Assembly (NCBI GenBank): GCA_965222975.1
Contig: CBDCVJ010000086.1
Coordinates: 372,001 to 436,000, forward strand
Source of the DNA: UBA6168 sp965222975
Lineage (GTDB): Bacteria > Bacteroidota > Bacteroidia > Chitinophagales > Saprospiraceae
Direction: 5' to 3'
Length of the DNA: 64,000 nt
In this document: one piece after another, positions 33,675-43,378 of the stretch
How positions within the stretch are numbered: the stretch's first letter is position 1
How the letters are laid out: each line of letters starts with the position of its first letter
The notes under the pieces: generated by a model
The model's database searches: none
What the model saw: the letters and a program-made list of their open reading frames with translations, nothing else
What the model was told of the DNA's origin: nothing
Position numbers and translations under genes: made by a program

Positions 33675-34685
33675 ATGTTCAAGCATTTACTATTTACTGC
33701 GACCATTGTTTTTTGTTTACAATCAACATTGTTTTCCCAAAATATTATTTATGTAAAACAAGGTGCAAAAGGCAATGGCTCGTCTTGGGCCAATGCGACA
33801 GGGAATCTCCAAGTTGCTCTCACCAAAGCCAAGCCCGGCACTAAAATCTGGATCGCAGAAGGCACCTATTATCCTACCTCTTGTACGTCCTGTACCGAAG
33901 ATGACCGCTCCATATCTTTTCTAATTCCTGAAGGAGTGGAAATCTACGGCGGGTTCGATGGCAATGAAAAACGCCTCCGCCAACGTGACCACCGAAAAAA
34001 CTTGACCCAACTCAGCGGCAATATCGGCCGACCCGACCCTTACGACAACTCCTATACGGTTGTCATGACCCAGTCTGTGAGTCATGCCACTATCCTTGAC
34101 GGGCTTATTATCGCCGATGGCCAAGCGGACGCCAACAAACCTGTCAGGCATCCGTTCCGGTCTGGTGGTGGCCTTTTCAACGACGGTTCCGGCATCGGCA
34201 ACCTGTCCAATCCTACTTTGCGTAACTGCTTGTTTCTCAACAACTTCGCTATTGAAGGTGGGGCGATCTACAACGATGGCAGCTACGGCAACGCAAGTCC
34301 CGATATTCAAGACTGCACTTTTACCAGCAACCGGGCGATCTATGGTGGTGGTGCCATGTACAACAATAGCGAACATGGTATCTCTACCCCTAACATCACC
34401 TACACGCAGTTCGTCAGCAACGAGGCTGCTTTTGGCTCTGGCATTTTCAACAGCTGTACCGAAGAAGACACCGACCCAAAAATTTTCAATTGTACGTTTG
34501 TGAACAACAAAACCCAACATGGCGGCAGCCTGTTCTTTCTCGGCCTGTCCGAAGTTCCTAAATTGCGGACGGTCTCGTTCGTCAACAACATTTCCGATAA
34601 CGATGAAGATATTTCTGTAATGAAAGCTATGGTAGTACCCAGAGGCCTGATGGCAGAAATGCCACTGGATGATGAGGGGTATTAG
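33675..34685 (+). CDS. Secreted right-handed beta-helix protein (Pmp-like repeats)
   Basis: A 336-residue protein with signal peptide (LLFTATIVFCLQSTLFSQ). The N-terminal motif IIYVKQGAKGNGSSWANATGN and WIAEGTYYPT are typical of choice-of-anchor or polymorphic membrane-protein type helices, as is GVEIYGGFDGNE. Repeats such as GGGLFNDGSG, GGAIYNDGSYG and GGAMYNNSEHG with LRNCLFLNN/IQDCTFTSN follow. No T9SS sorting signal is visible at the end (DDEGY), so it may be periplasmic. A bidirectional terminator follows. Confidence 0.83.
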   Translation: MFKHLLFTATIVFCLQSTLFSQNIIYVKQGAKGNGSSWANATGNLQVALTKAKPGTKIWIAEGTYYPTSCTSCTEDDRSISFLIPEGVEIYGGFDGNEKRLRQRDHRKNLTQLSGNIGRPDPYDNSYTVVMTQSVSHATILDGLIIADGQADANKPVRHPFRSGGGLFNDGSGIGNLSNPTLRNCLFLNNFAIEGGAIYNDGSYGNASPDIQDCTFTSNRAIYGGGAMYNNSEHGISTPNITYTQFVSNEAAFGSGIFNSCTEEDTDPKIFNCTFVNNKTQHGGSLFFLGLSEVPKLRTVSFVNNISDNDEDISVMKAMVVPRGLMAEMPLDDEGY

Positions 34686-34744
34686 TATTGTGATTTTTTG
34701 TTTTTTTGAATCTTTTTTTCTGGCTGACATAACCAATGGTGAAT

Positions 34745-34787
34745 AAAAAAAATGCAGCATGTATGAACATGGTCTGCATTTTTTTTT
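34745..34787. terminator. Bidirectional terminator between convergent genes
   Basis: AAAAAAATGCAG pairs with CTGCATTTTTTT around a 16-nt loop; A and T tracts on both sides. It separates the beta-helix gene and the alpha-2-macroglobulin gene. Confidence 0.8.
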
Positions 34788-34804
34788 ATTGGCAGAAATT
34801 CCAG

Positions 34805-37800
34805 TCACATCTCTACTTCCGATACAACTTCCACCCACTCTCCCGGCACCCTCGCACTGATCCCCTCATCATACATCGCCTTACAACTCACCGCCGGTAA
34901 ATAATACCGCCCTGGATAGGCCGCATTCAACCGCACCCGGTACACATGCCGTTGTCCCCGACGAATATCAAAGTAAGTATGCACCCGGTCGTCCCGCACA
35001 TCCTGGTATTCTGGGATGGAGGTATTGCTGAACGCATCGAAATTGTAAAGGCGGGCATTGAGGATTTCCCAGCCGGAAGGGAAAATCTGGGTGAGTGCCA
35101 TTTCGTCAAAATCCATAGCCCGGCTGCCGGGGTGGTGGACGGTGACTTCAGCGATGAAATCTGCGCCCTGCGGGATACTCGTCGGGTCAATGGATCCGCC
35201 ATCGTTGTTACGGTAGGAAACCTGGATGTTCAGGTTGTTACTGGCGGCTGTTTCTTCTCCAGTCAGTGGTTGGCCAGTCATGATGAGGCGGGTGAAGAGG
35301 ACACCTGCGCCGTTGTTGGTAACTGAGAGGGAGCGCCCACCTTGGTCGGCAGGTACTTCCAACTGCATGACGGGGGTCTTTGAACCAGCGTTAACCACCT
35401 GACCATTAGGGAGTTGGTACTGAAACTTGAATTCGTCCGATGCTTTGTTTTTTCCTAAAAACTTGCCAATGGCCAAGAGGGAGTAGGCCGTCGTCTGTGT
35501 GCTGTACCAGTAGTCTTCTCCGAGGCGTTCGGCGATGTGCTGTAGGTTAGCGGCGGCATTTTCGGTATCGCCGAGCAAGGTTTGGGCTTCGAGGATCATG
35601 GCCTCGTCGCGGAGGCTGCTGCCATAGGTATAGCCCCAGTTTTCGTAAGGTGCTACATTGACAGGAACGGCTTGAACCAATTGTTGGCCAACCTCTTTTT
35701 TGCCTGTAAGGGCATAAGCAGCGGCGAGCCGCCATTTGGCCTCGTTGCTCAAGTTGGGCAGTTCACGCAGGCGGTTCATGGCACCTTGTTCTGGTTTGCC
35801 AGCAAGGGCAAGGGTGTAGAGGCGGTAGGCTTGGTCTATTTCCTTCCAACTGCGGCCACCAGTACCTCGGTGGGCAGGGTTCCATTGTTTGGCAGTATTG
35901 GCCTGAAATTTCACAAAACGGTCGACCATATTTTGGGAGACTGGATAGCCCTCATTTTTTGCTTCCAAGAGGAAATGCCCCGCGTAGTTGGTGCCCCACG
36001 AGTCGTAATCGTTGCCCGGCCAATAGGTGAAGCCGCCAGATGGCATTTGGAAATTTTTCAACTTATCGATCGTCGCTATGACGTTCTGCTTCACGGTCGC
36101 TTTTTGGTCATTGGTCAACTCCGTCATTTTTTCCACATATAACTGAGGGAAACCAGAAGATGTCGTCTGCTCTATGCAACCATGCGGGTAGCGGAGCAGG
36201 TAATTGAGCCGTTCACCGAGTTTCAGTGGCGGAATGCTTGATACTTCGAGGTAGCCAGTGTTCGTACCGGGTGAACCAACGGGGGTAATTTCCTGTTGCC
36301 AATTTTCGCCCGGCTGCAAGGTGCCCGCATAGACATTGGTGGCAAATGGGTTCGGGTTTCTTATATCAATTTCTATATCCTGGGTGGACTTTTCCCCTGC
36401 GCCTGTAGCTGTTATTTTAAACTTGGCTATTCCTACTGCATCCCCAACATTTAGGTTGAAATAAACCATGTCCTCGCCAGGGCTACGGAAGCGGAGTTGC
36501 TTGGTGCGGCCACCGGTGATATTGACCAGTCCAGTCGTTTCAACCAACTGAATGTCAACGTTTTGCACTTTTTTATCCATAGCGAAAATGCTAACGGGCA
36601 AGCGCAGTGTTTCTCCAATACCCAGCACCCTTGGCAGGGTGGCCAAGGCCATGAGGGGCTTTTTCACGGCCACTGTTTTTTCCGCTTTGCCATAAGCGGC
36701 ATCCTCATTGGCAGCCACCAGCATGACCCGTACCGAACCGACATAATTCGGCATTTTGAAGGTATGCTTTTTCTTACCGCCATCCATATAATATGGCCCG
36801 GCATTCAGGACCACAGGGCGGAAACGGTTGGCATTTTTACGTTCGGCAGGGGCGTTGACTTCACCGTCGCCACCGATGCTGAGGATGCGTTCCAACTCGC
36901 CGCCATAAGCGCCCAACACATGGTCATATACGTCCCAAGTTTTCACGCCAAGTGCCTCACGGGCATAGAGGGCGGCATGCGGATCGGGCGTTTTAAAATT
37001 AGTGAGGCCAAGCAGCCCTTCATCAACCACGGCGATGGTGTAAGCCATTGGCTCGTCGTTTTCCTCCTCTACTTCTATGGTAAATTCTTGCTCAGGCTTG
37101 AGTTCATCGGGCAGTTTCATCACCGGTTTCAGGATGGTTTCAGGATCTTCCACATCAACAGGCAGCACGCCATACATGCGGATGGGCAGGTCGTTTTGGG
37201 TCTGCCCATGTGGCTGGATCATACTGACGTGGGCATAGACTGTAGGCGACATTTCTGTTGTCGCTCTGAACTCGATCTTGTTTTCTCCCTTGTCCACATT
37301 TTCCCAAAAAGATCGGATCACTTTCGAGCCGGTTTCAAGGGTCACCAACACCCGCCCGTCGTCGCCGGCGGGAACGGTCAGTTCGATGTCGTCACCAACG
37401 TTATATTTTTCTTTGGAAGCTGTAAAGGTCATCATGGCCGCTTCTTGCCTTTGGGCAATGCTGTTGCCATCGTCACCGTACCATGGGTAACCTGCATAAA
37501 AGAAATCACCCGAACAATGCCCCGATTCTGTATCGCAGACCCGTACTAGGTAGCGGCCCCAAGAATTTACTTTTACATCCCACGAGGCGGTGCCATCAGA
37601 GGCCGTTCGGACGCCCGTGCTTTCCATTGCGTTGAAGTGGTTGGAGGAATTGTATTGGGAAACGCCGCCGTCGTCGCTGTCCCACCACCAGCGCCATTCC
37701 ACCCGGTAGAGGCCGACGGCCAAATCTTTGTTGCTCAATGGATTACCATCTTCGTCCACAGCGGTAAATTTGATTTGGCCATCTTTCCCGATGTCCATCC

Positions 37801-40465
37801 GGTTTTCGCCATATTTGTTTTTGGAAATCAAAACACCCGCATAAGAGGCGTAAGGGCTATATGGCATGGAGGTATTTTTAAAACTAAAATCGCCGCCTTT
37901 TTCAAATGCCCTCGCCCGGAAATTGGCCTGCAACATGCCGGGCGACGGCGTGGATTTGTTGTATAAATTGGCGGTGAAATTGGCCTTTCCGCTGTCATCC
38001 GTTTTCCCGTCAAAAATAATAGTAGGTTCGGAATATATATGCCTTGCTGGGTCGTCGAACTCGTAGTCTTTGTAATTTTTAAACTCCGTATTTACTTGCC
38101 GCATTTCCGTTTCTACAATGGCTTTGAGATCTTTCCCTGCTGCACCATGCAACCAGTTGACCTGCATGTTGATATTGCATGGTTCGTCACTGGCAGAGAG
38201 CTTTTCTTTTCCAAAATCAAGGTCAATTTTCAACCTGTTCGGTTTGACGGTTTCGATTTTCAGGTTTTTGGTAAATGTAGCTCCGCCCGCTTTCACGACC
38301 GCCAGCCAATTTCCTGTCGGTGCATCAGTGCTTGTGACGACGGGCAGCGGATAAAGGTTTTCTACATTCTTCGTGGTGACGGTTTTGTACTGCAACTGGC
38401 CACGGCTGTCGGTCAACTCAAATGAGATCGGGTAGTTGACTGGCAATTTTGCCTCTTTGTCCTCCAAAATAAAATGGAGGAAAAGGCTATCGCCTGGCCG
38501 CCAAACGCCCCGGTCTCCATAGAGGAAGCCTTTCAGCCCTTTTTGCTTTTCAGCGCCTGCCACATCGAAACGGCTGAGGGAGAGGGAGTTGCCATCGCCT
38601 GTTTTCAGGTAGCCTCGGTCTTCTTCTGTTTTGGCGATGATGAGAAATGGTTTTTTGTTCAAAACCACCTCTGCAATGCCATCGCCATCGGTCACGGCCG
38701 TGGAGATTAGTTGTTGCTGAAAATCGTAAAATTCGAGGGTCGCTTCTTTCACTTCCTCCGCATCCCGCAGGTCGGCCACGGCGACAAAAAGCGGGTACTC
38801 CCGGTAACTGTCGGAGGTACCACTTTTGGCCGTAATGCCAAGGTTGGAGGCCATCACATTGGTGGAAACAAAGTTGTTGTAATTATAGTAGCCAGGGAAA
38901 CAGGGGTTCTCCCGATGCTGCCAACGGAAGCCTTCATAGTAGCCGTCCATGCCATAGTAGTCGCCCCAAAAACTGCGGATTTCACCATGCTCGTCCACAT
39001 GGCTTTGGTTGCTCATCTCTTTCAGCCGATCTCCTTCTTTGCGGTTACCACAATGGTAGAGCGAATACTCTTGTCGGAAGCCGATCCGTACCTGATAAAT
39101 GGCATTTGGATCAGCCTCAAACAGTTTATTAAGGTCAAGTGCATAGCGGGACCACTTGGCCGCACTGGCACTGGGGTTCAGTCCTTGCAAAGGCACCATT
39201 TGGCGGCGGATGACCCGGCCCACCCTTTGCATTTCGTAATTGCTGGTGCCATCCAATTCGCTGGTTTGCAGGAATTGCAAAATGTTATTGTCATAAATCT
39301 TAAAAACCTCTACTTCAATGGCTTCGAGGCCAACCGCCTCGAATGGGAGTACCAGCCCCTTGTCTGAAGAAGGCAAAATGACACCCCTGCCGACCAGCCG
39401 CACATGTGGTTTTTCCTGTTCAAAATCCAATTGCCAAACGGAAGGCTTGGTCATGCCCGCCCCTTCCGAGTTGCGGACACCGGGGCGAACCTCGAAGGTC
39501 TGCTCACCTGCCAATCGGCGCTGCGGGTAAGCCAGTACCCGGTTGCCATCAATGGTGAAATTGAGGCTGATGTTTTGGTTGTTGAAATCAAAATCTTTTC
39601 CTCCTCCGCTTCGCACCGCGATCAGGCCGTTGAGGTTCTGTGACAGGTCGAGCGGGTCAGAGAATTGGAGCTCTACATATTGGTTTTCGCCATTTACGAC
39701 ACGAGCTGTGGTAACGGAAAAATCGCCGAGGGCGGGGATAGCAATAGTCATTTTGTCCTGCATATCCACGCCGATGTCATCGCCATCCCATGAGAGGGTA
39801 ACTTCTGATGCCTCGTTTCCCCGATGGATGTCCGACACGGTAAACTCATGGTCTTTCCCATCATCGTGGTGCGTCCAATCAATGGAGAGTTTTTTGCTGC
39901 CCTGTTTTGCCGTTAATACCCCTTCCACATCTCCTGCATCAGCGGCGTCATTAGTAAAAACATGGCCAGTGAGTATTTGCTTTGTTAGGTCGCTGTTGTC
40001 AGGGGCCTGTAAGGAGGCCACTTCCACCGTTAGCCCCTGCCCCCGCACGAGGAAGTCGAACTCAAAGCCTTGTGCATCTTTCGGCAGGTTGTCAAATACT
40101 TCGTCCAAGTCCACTTTGCCGATGTAGGCAGCGCCGGACTTCCAACCATTTTTTGGCTCAAAGCGCAAGGTATGATCGTCTTCCCAATAGGCAGTGCCCT
40201 TGGCCGATGGGGTGAAGTCGAGGATACCGTTATCGGCCTCCTTACCAATCATCTTTTCCCCAGCCACTGCACCTGAGAATCGCACCCGCACTGGTTCGTT
40301 TTTGGAAATGACGCCTGCGGTGTAGGCATACACATAGCTTTTGACCGTTTCAGGGATTTCCTTGGCCCGAACGGGTTCCTTGTTCTTACAAGCGTTGGTG
40401 GTGATGAATATTGGGAGTAAAAATAGGAGCGGGAAGAAGCTGAGTTTTCTACTGATGTTAACCAT
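34805..40465 (-). CDS. Giant alpha-2-macroglobulin-like lipoprotein
   Basis: A 1886-residue envelope lipoprotein. Lipobox FITTNAC gives Cys26, so the mature protein is lipid-anchored. Bacterial alpha-2-macroglobulins trap proteases by a thioester; the CIEQ motif (GCIEQTTS, around residue 1430) is intact. The MG-domain array runs through the first 1100 residues (LYGDRGVWRPGDSLFLHFIL is a typical segment), and the helical TED follows the thioester. In E. coli the counterpart YfhM is paired with PbpC; no penicillin-binding gene is adjacent here. It is larger than YfhM (about 1650). It is the longest gene in the window. Confidence 0.93.
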   Translation of the reverse strand: MVNISRKLSFFPLLFLLPIFITTNACKNKEPVRAKEIPETVKSYVYAYTAGVISKNEPVRVRFSGAVAGEKMIGKEADNGILDFTPSAKGTAYWEDDHTLRFEPKNGWKSGAAYIGKVDLDEVFDNLPKDAQGFEFDFLVRGQGLTVEVASLQAPDNSDLTKQILTGHVFTNDAADAGDVEGVLTAKQGSKKLSIDWTHHDDGKDHEFTVSDIHRGNEASEVTLSWDGDDIGVDMQDKMTIAIPALGDFSVTTARVVNGENQYVELQFSDPLDLSQNLNGLIAVRSGGGKDFDFNNQNISLNFTIDGNRVLAYPQRRLAGEQTFEVRPGVRNSEGAGMTKPSVWQLDFEQEKPHVRLVGRGVILPSSDKGLVLPFEAVGLEAIEVEVFKIYDNNILQFLQTSELDGTSNYEMQRVGRVIRRQMVPLQGLNPSASAAKWSRYALDLNKLFEADPNAIYQVRIGFRQEYSLYHCGNRKEGDRLKEMSNQSHVDEHGEIRSFWGDYYGMDGYYEGFRWQHRENPCFPGYYNYNNFVSTNVMASNLGITAKSGTSDSYREYPLFVAVADLRDAEEVKEATLEFYDFQQQLISTAVTDGDGIAEVVLNKKPFLIIAKTEEDRGYLKTGDGNSLSLSRFDVAGAEKQKGLKGFLYGDRGVWRPGDSLFLHFILEDKEAKLPVNYPISFELTDSRGQLQYKTVTTKNVENLYPLPVVTSTDAPTGNWLAVVKAGGATFTKNLKIETVKPNRLKIDLDFGKEKLSASDEPCNINMQVNWLHGAAGKDLKAIVETEMRQVNTEFKNYKDYEFDDPARHIYSEPTIIFDGKTDDSGKANFTANLYNKSTPSPGMLQANFRARAFEKGGDFSFKNTSMPYSPYASYAGVLISKNKYGENRMDIGKDGQIKFTAVDEDGNPLSNKDLAVGLYRVEWRWWWDSDDGGVSQYNSSNHFNAMESTGVRTASDGTASWDVKVNSWGRYLVRVCDTESGHCSGDFFYAGYPWYGDDGNSIAQRQEAAMMTFTASKEKYNVGDDIELTVPAGDDGRVLVTLETGSKVIRSFWENVDKGENKIEFRATTEMSPTVYAHVSMIQPHGQTQNDLPIRMYGVLPVDVEDPETILKPVMKLPDELKPEQEFTIEVEEENDEPMAYTIAVVDEGLLGLTNFKTPDPHAALYAREALGVKTWDVYDHVLGAYGGELERILSIGGDGEVNAPAERKNANRFRPVVLNAGPYYMDGGKKKHTFKMPNYVGSVRVMLVAANEDAAYGKAEKTVAVKKPLMALATLPRVLGIGETLRLPVSIFAMDKKVQNVDIQLVETTGLVNITGGRTKQLRFRSPGEDMVYFNLNVGDAVGIAKFKITATGAGEKSTQDIEIDIRNPNPFATNVYAGTLQPGENWQQEITPVGSPGTNTGYLEVSSIPPLKLGERLNYLLRYPHGCIEQTTSSGFPQLYVEKMTELTNDQKATVKQNVIATIDKLKNFQMPSGGFTYWPGNDYDSWGTNYAGHFLLEAKNEGYPVSQNMVDRFVKFQANTAKQWNPAHRGTGGRSWKEIDQAYRLYTLALAGKPEQGAMNRLRELPNLSNEAKWRLAAAYALTGKKEVGQQLVQAVPVNVAPYENWGYTYGSSLRDEAMILEAQTLLGDTENAAANLQHIAERLGEDYWYSTQTTAYSLLAIGKFLGKNKASDEFKFQYQLPNGQVVNAGSKTPVMQLEVPADQGGRSLSVTNNGAGVLFTRLIMTGQPLTGEETAASNNLNIQVSYRNNDGGSIDPTSIPQGADFIAEVTVHHPGSRAMDFDEMALTQIFPSGWEILNARLYNFDAFSNTSIPEYQDVRDDRVHTYFDIRRGQRHVYRVRLNAAYPGRYYLPAVSCKAMYDEGISARVPGEWVEVVSEVEM

Positions 40466-40571
40466 GGTGGAATTGGTTTTATTGATTTCAGTTTTTGGTC
40501 TTTGTTTGTGGGCACTAATTTCTGTAATTTTTAGTGGAAAGTGGGAAGGGGAGTGAGGATTTGTTTCTGAC

Positions 40572-40702
40572 GCGAATGACGGGTTAAATCAGATCATTGG
40601 TTTTCAATAAGTTATAGCTATAAATCATGGTGATTTTTAAAATCACCATGATTTAATCTTTTGATTATCAATACCTTTTCATTTTTAACCCGTCATTCGC
40701 AT
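40572..40702. repeat. Nested inverted repeat, family A copy 2
   Basis: The outer arms GCGAATGACGGGTTAAA and its complement enclose AAATCATGGTGATTTTTA/AAATCACCATGATTT. The inner hairpin is almost identical to that of the 27615 copy, and the outer arms are related (GCGAAT-A-GGGTT). It lies in the 442-bp divergent gap before pnuC. Confidence 0.85.
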
Positions 40703-40726
40703 TTCTGATTGTTTAGGGAGAGCAAG

Positions 40727-40803
40727 TTTTACTGAATCTTTGAGATTTAGCAAAACGGGAAGCCTTGGCCGATTTGTCAAATCCCATAGATTCAGCAAAT
40801 CTT
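40727..40803. repeat. Inverted repeat, family B copy 2 (degenerate)
   Basis: It contains TTTTACTGAATC, GAGATTTAGCAAAA, GATTTGTCAAATC and GATTCAGCAAATC words in alternating orientation. It resembles the family B elements at 32304 and 48651 but is more diverged. Confidence 0.6.
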
Positions 40804-40907
40804 TTCATATTCATTTAAATAATCGTTGCAGTCCTTTTTATTGAATATGGGATGGAAACTAACATCTTTGTGCCCTGATTTGCCACTCCTTAACTATTTC
40901 ACTTTCA

Positions 40908-41471
40908 ATGGACCTTTTCAAAGCCATCGAAATCGCTTCCGTCCTCCTCAACCTGCTCTACATCATTTTGCTCATGCGGGAAAATATCTGGTGCTGGATA
41001 TGTGGCATCATTGGCTCGGCATTGGGGGCTTTTTTGATGTTTCATTCTAAGCTGTACTCTGAGGCTATCCTCTATTTGTTTTATGTGATAATAGGTATTT
41101 ATGGGTGGTACGTATGGCACACAAAAGGGATAGAAAAAGAATTCAAAATCGCAGTGTGGGGGATCAATCCGCATCTGGCGGCCATTGCCACCGGGTTAAT
41201 CGGTTCTGCTTTGTTCGGTTATTTTTTTAGCCAAAAAACCGATGCCGACTACCCTTGGGTGGACGCCCATACAACGGTGTTTGCCTTCGTGGCCAGCTTC
41301 ATGCAGGCGCATAAAGTGCTGAGTTCGTGGTTGTTCTGGATTGTCATTAATGCAATAACGATGTGGCTATATAGCATGAAAGGATTGAATTTTTACTCAG
41401 GGTTGATGGTGTTTTATTTTGGGTTGTCGGTATGGGGATATTGGGAATGGAGGAGGAAATTGGGGAATTAA
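40908..41471 (+). CDS. pnuC: Nicotinamide riboside transporter PnuC
   Basis: A 187-residue membrane protein of the PnuC family, which imports nicotinamide riboside for NAD synthesis. About seven hydrophobic helices are visible; MRENIWCWICGIIGSALGAF, YLFYVIIGIYGWYVW and WLFWIVINAITMWLY are typical. The final ELSVWGYWEWRRKL pattern matches the family. The stop and last residues lie in an intergenic repeat. No NAD-sensing riboswitch or NrtR-like site was recognised upstream. The kynurenine genes 8 kb away concern the same NAD/tryptophan chemistry, though a link is not shown. Confidence 0.93.
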   Translation: MDLFKAIEIASVLLNLLYIILLMRENIWCWICGIIGSALGAFLMFHSKLYSEAILYLFYVIIGIYGWYVWHTKGIEKEFKIAVWGINPHLAAIATGLIGSALFGYFFSQKTDADYPWVDAHTTVFAFVASFMQAHKVLSSWLFWIVINAITMWLYSMKGLNFYSGLMVFYFGLSVWGYWEWRRKLGN

Positions 41472-41549
41472 GGAATTGAGGAATTAGGGAATTGGTACAG
41501 AAGGCACCTGTGGCAAAACCAATTCCCTAATTCCTCAATTCCTTAATTT
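41464..41549. repeat. GAATTAGGG-type inverted repeat joining two stop codons
   Basis: The left arm GGAATTAAGGAATTGAGG... and its right complement pair over about 31 bases. The left arm encodes the last codons and stop of pnuC (GN, then TAA), and the right arm encodes the last residues and stop of the VOC gene on the other strand (EFGN, then TAA). It is the same family as 5230-5328. Confidence 0.88.
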
Positions 41550-41953
41550 CCGAATTCCCCATTATCAGGAAAACTCGTAATCCACCAGGTATTTCCCCAT
41601 GCATCTTTCATCCCCGCGGCTCGGCCATAAGGTTGATCGTCAGGAGGCATAACAGAAGTGGCACCATTGTCAAGAGCCAGTTGGTAGATTTCATCCGTAT
41701 CGTTTACATATATAAAAAGGCCAGCGGGCATCGGCCGAAAATCCGGGGTAGCATCTGCAAGCATGATGGTGCTGCCTTCGTTCCGCAGCTCTGCATGTTT
41801 GATGACGCCTTCTGATCGGGACGTAAGGGCCTGGAGTTCCATTTTGAAAACGGTTTTGGCAAATTCAATGAATTTATTTGCATTTTCCACTATTAAATAT
41901 GGCATGATGGTTTGATGGCCGGCAGCGGTGACACGTGGATTTTGATGTTCCAT
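41543..41953 (-). CDS. VOC family protein (glyoxalase/PhnB-like)
   Basis: A 136-residue protein with two beta-alpha-beta-beta-beta units of the vicinal oxygen chelate fold: TIMPYLIVENANKFIEFAKTVF, KHAELRNEGSTIMLADAT, FIYVNDTDEIYQLALDNGA, and GRAAGMKDAWGNTWWI. These features resemble the PhnB/YjdN group. The metal-ligand pattern cannot be fixed with certainty. The C-terminus is encoded by an intergenic repeat. Substrate unknown. Confidence 0.88.
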   Translation of the reverse strand: MEHQNPRVTAAGHQTIMPYLIVENANKFIEFAKTVFKMELQALTSRSEGVIKHAELRNEGSTIMLADATPDFRPMPAGLFIYVNDTDEIYQLALDNGATSVMPPDDQPYGRAAGMKDAWGNTWWITSFPDNGEFGN

Positions 41954-42073
41954 AATTGAGTTTAAATAAATTTATTTTTTAAAGAACTTTACGAGATTAA
42001 AAATAGGAAAAAATAAAGTTTATTTTAAATTGAGAGTGTTATTTATTCCCCCTTTATTTATATCAATTGGGAT

Positions 42074-43378
42074 TTATTCCTTTTTATTATTAAAAATAAA
42101 ATAATTAAGCCCAAAATTGAAATTAGAAGTTGGCAATTCACCATTACTTCCCAAAATAAAAACACTATTGGATTTATTTCCTTTTGTAAAAAAATTGACC
42201 CTCCCGGTTAGACTAAGGTTTTTACGGAAAAAATATTCGTACTCCAAGAAATAATTACACCATTTATTAGTGCGTTTATCCCGCGAGTTTTGAAGTTGAT
42301 TGGCATTAGTATAATCTGCTCCTACTGACCAAATGCCCGTTCCTTTTGAAAAATACTTTAGAGAGAGAATGATATTGCCATTTAAATTATGCACTGTGCT
42401 TCCATTTGATGTTTTTATTGGAAATGGAGATGTTGAGTTAATGGCAACCTTGTAAGAATTGCGTGAACGGCGGATGCTTAATGTGCCGGAAGGTACAAAA
42501 TAAAACCTTTTTCCCAGCTGTAAATATTTTTCGACTCCACCTGATGTTCCAATTGTAAAAAGGCTTTCGGTGCCTGTTCCGTATCCTGATAATTCAGCGC
42601 CTAATATAACTGCCACGCTTTCTGAAGTGAAATATTTTAACCGTGGAGCAAAGTTATATACATGGAGGATTGGCTTCGCATTAGGGACAATGGAAGGGTC
42701 TTGCTCTATATTTGGGTTATCATCAAAAGTCAGGTTGCCGCTGCCAGAAATGACGTAATTCCCCTTTTTTAAATAGTTGTTCAGTAAATCTTGGGCAACG
42801 GCACTTCGATCATTGATAAAAGTTTGGATGCCAATATTTATATTTAATAAATCGTCCAGATCGGCATAATAATCATTTTGAAAAATAGTTGTACTGATAT
42901 TAGCTTGCACTGCAATGTTGGGTGAAATAAAATACTGTGCGCCAAATCCGGCAGCCGCAGAAAAAACCCAATCTTTTCTTCTGGTGCCTATAATCCACTC
43001 AGCCTCATTTTTAGTATAGGTAAATCGGGATCGAAAGAACAAGTAAGGTGAGAATTTATTTTGATGCAAAAAATAATACCGGGCAAATGGGCCAAAAATA
43101 ATCCTTTTACTAAAGTAGTAATCTCGAAAATAAGAAGTCTCACCTTTTAACCTACCATAATACAGTTCCCCTCCCATCATTACCCTATTCGTCACCATAT
43201 ACCCAAAAGAAGGAGAAATAAAAACGTGGGAATTTTTATTTGTTGACTGATTTATGGTTTCTGTCTGCCTTGAAATAGAGGAGATGAATTCCAGAGACAT
43301 ATCTCCCTTTTGGAGTTGACCAAAAATGGGAAAAATATTAAATGAAATAATAAAAATAGTAAGAGAGAAATATTTCAT
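42074..43378 (-). CDS. Predicted outer-membrane beta-barrel protein, 434 residues
   Basis: Exported (signal MKYFSLTIFIISFNIFPIFG) and built of alternating hydrophobic strands such as VMMGGELYYGRL, FSAAAGFGAQYFI, IWSVGADYTN and LSLTGRVNFF. It ends ...FNFGLNYFIFNNKKE. It appears to carry two similar halves: an N-terminal barrel (about 40-195) and a C-terminal barrel (about 205-434). No family is recognised. It is single, with divergent modA on the other side. Confidence 0.75.
   Translation of the reverse strand: MKYFSLTIFIISFNIFPIFGQLQKGDMSLEFISSISRQTETINQSTNKNSHVFISPSFGYMVTNRVMMGGELYYGRLKGETSYFRDYYFSKRIIFGPFARYYFLHQNKFSPYLFFRSRFTYTKNEAEWIIGTRRKDWVFSAAAGFGAQYFISPNIAVQANISTTIFQNDYYADLDDLLNINIGIQTFINDRSAVAQDLLNNYLKKGNYVISGSGNLTFDDNPNIEQDPSIVPNAKPILHVYNFAPRLKYFTSESVAVILGAELSGYGTGTESLFTIGTSGGVEKYLQLGKRFYFVPSGTLSIRRSRNSYKVAINSTSPFPIKTSNGSTVHNLNGNIILSLKYFSKGTGIWSVGADYTNANQLQNSRDKRTNKWCNYFLEYEYFFRKNLSLTGRVNFFTKGNKSNSVFILGSNGELPTSNFNFGLNYFIFNNKKE

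Noticed and set aside
33921..34838. 305-codon minus-strand frame opposite the beta-helix gene
   Set aside because: The plus-strand frame has signal peptide and repeats; the antisense frame has neither and crosses the terminator.
36497..37549. Open 350-codon frame on the plus strand inside the alpha-2-macroglobulin gene
   Set aside because: It is antisense to a well-supported gene, has no family features and its composition mirrors the codons of the opposite strand.
40803..40907. NAD- or nicotinamide-responsive riboswitch before pnuC
   Set aside because: The leader is short after the repeats and shows no recognisable aptamer motif.
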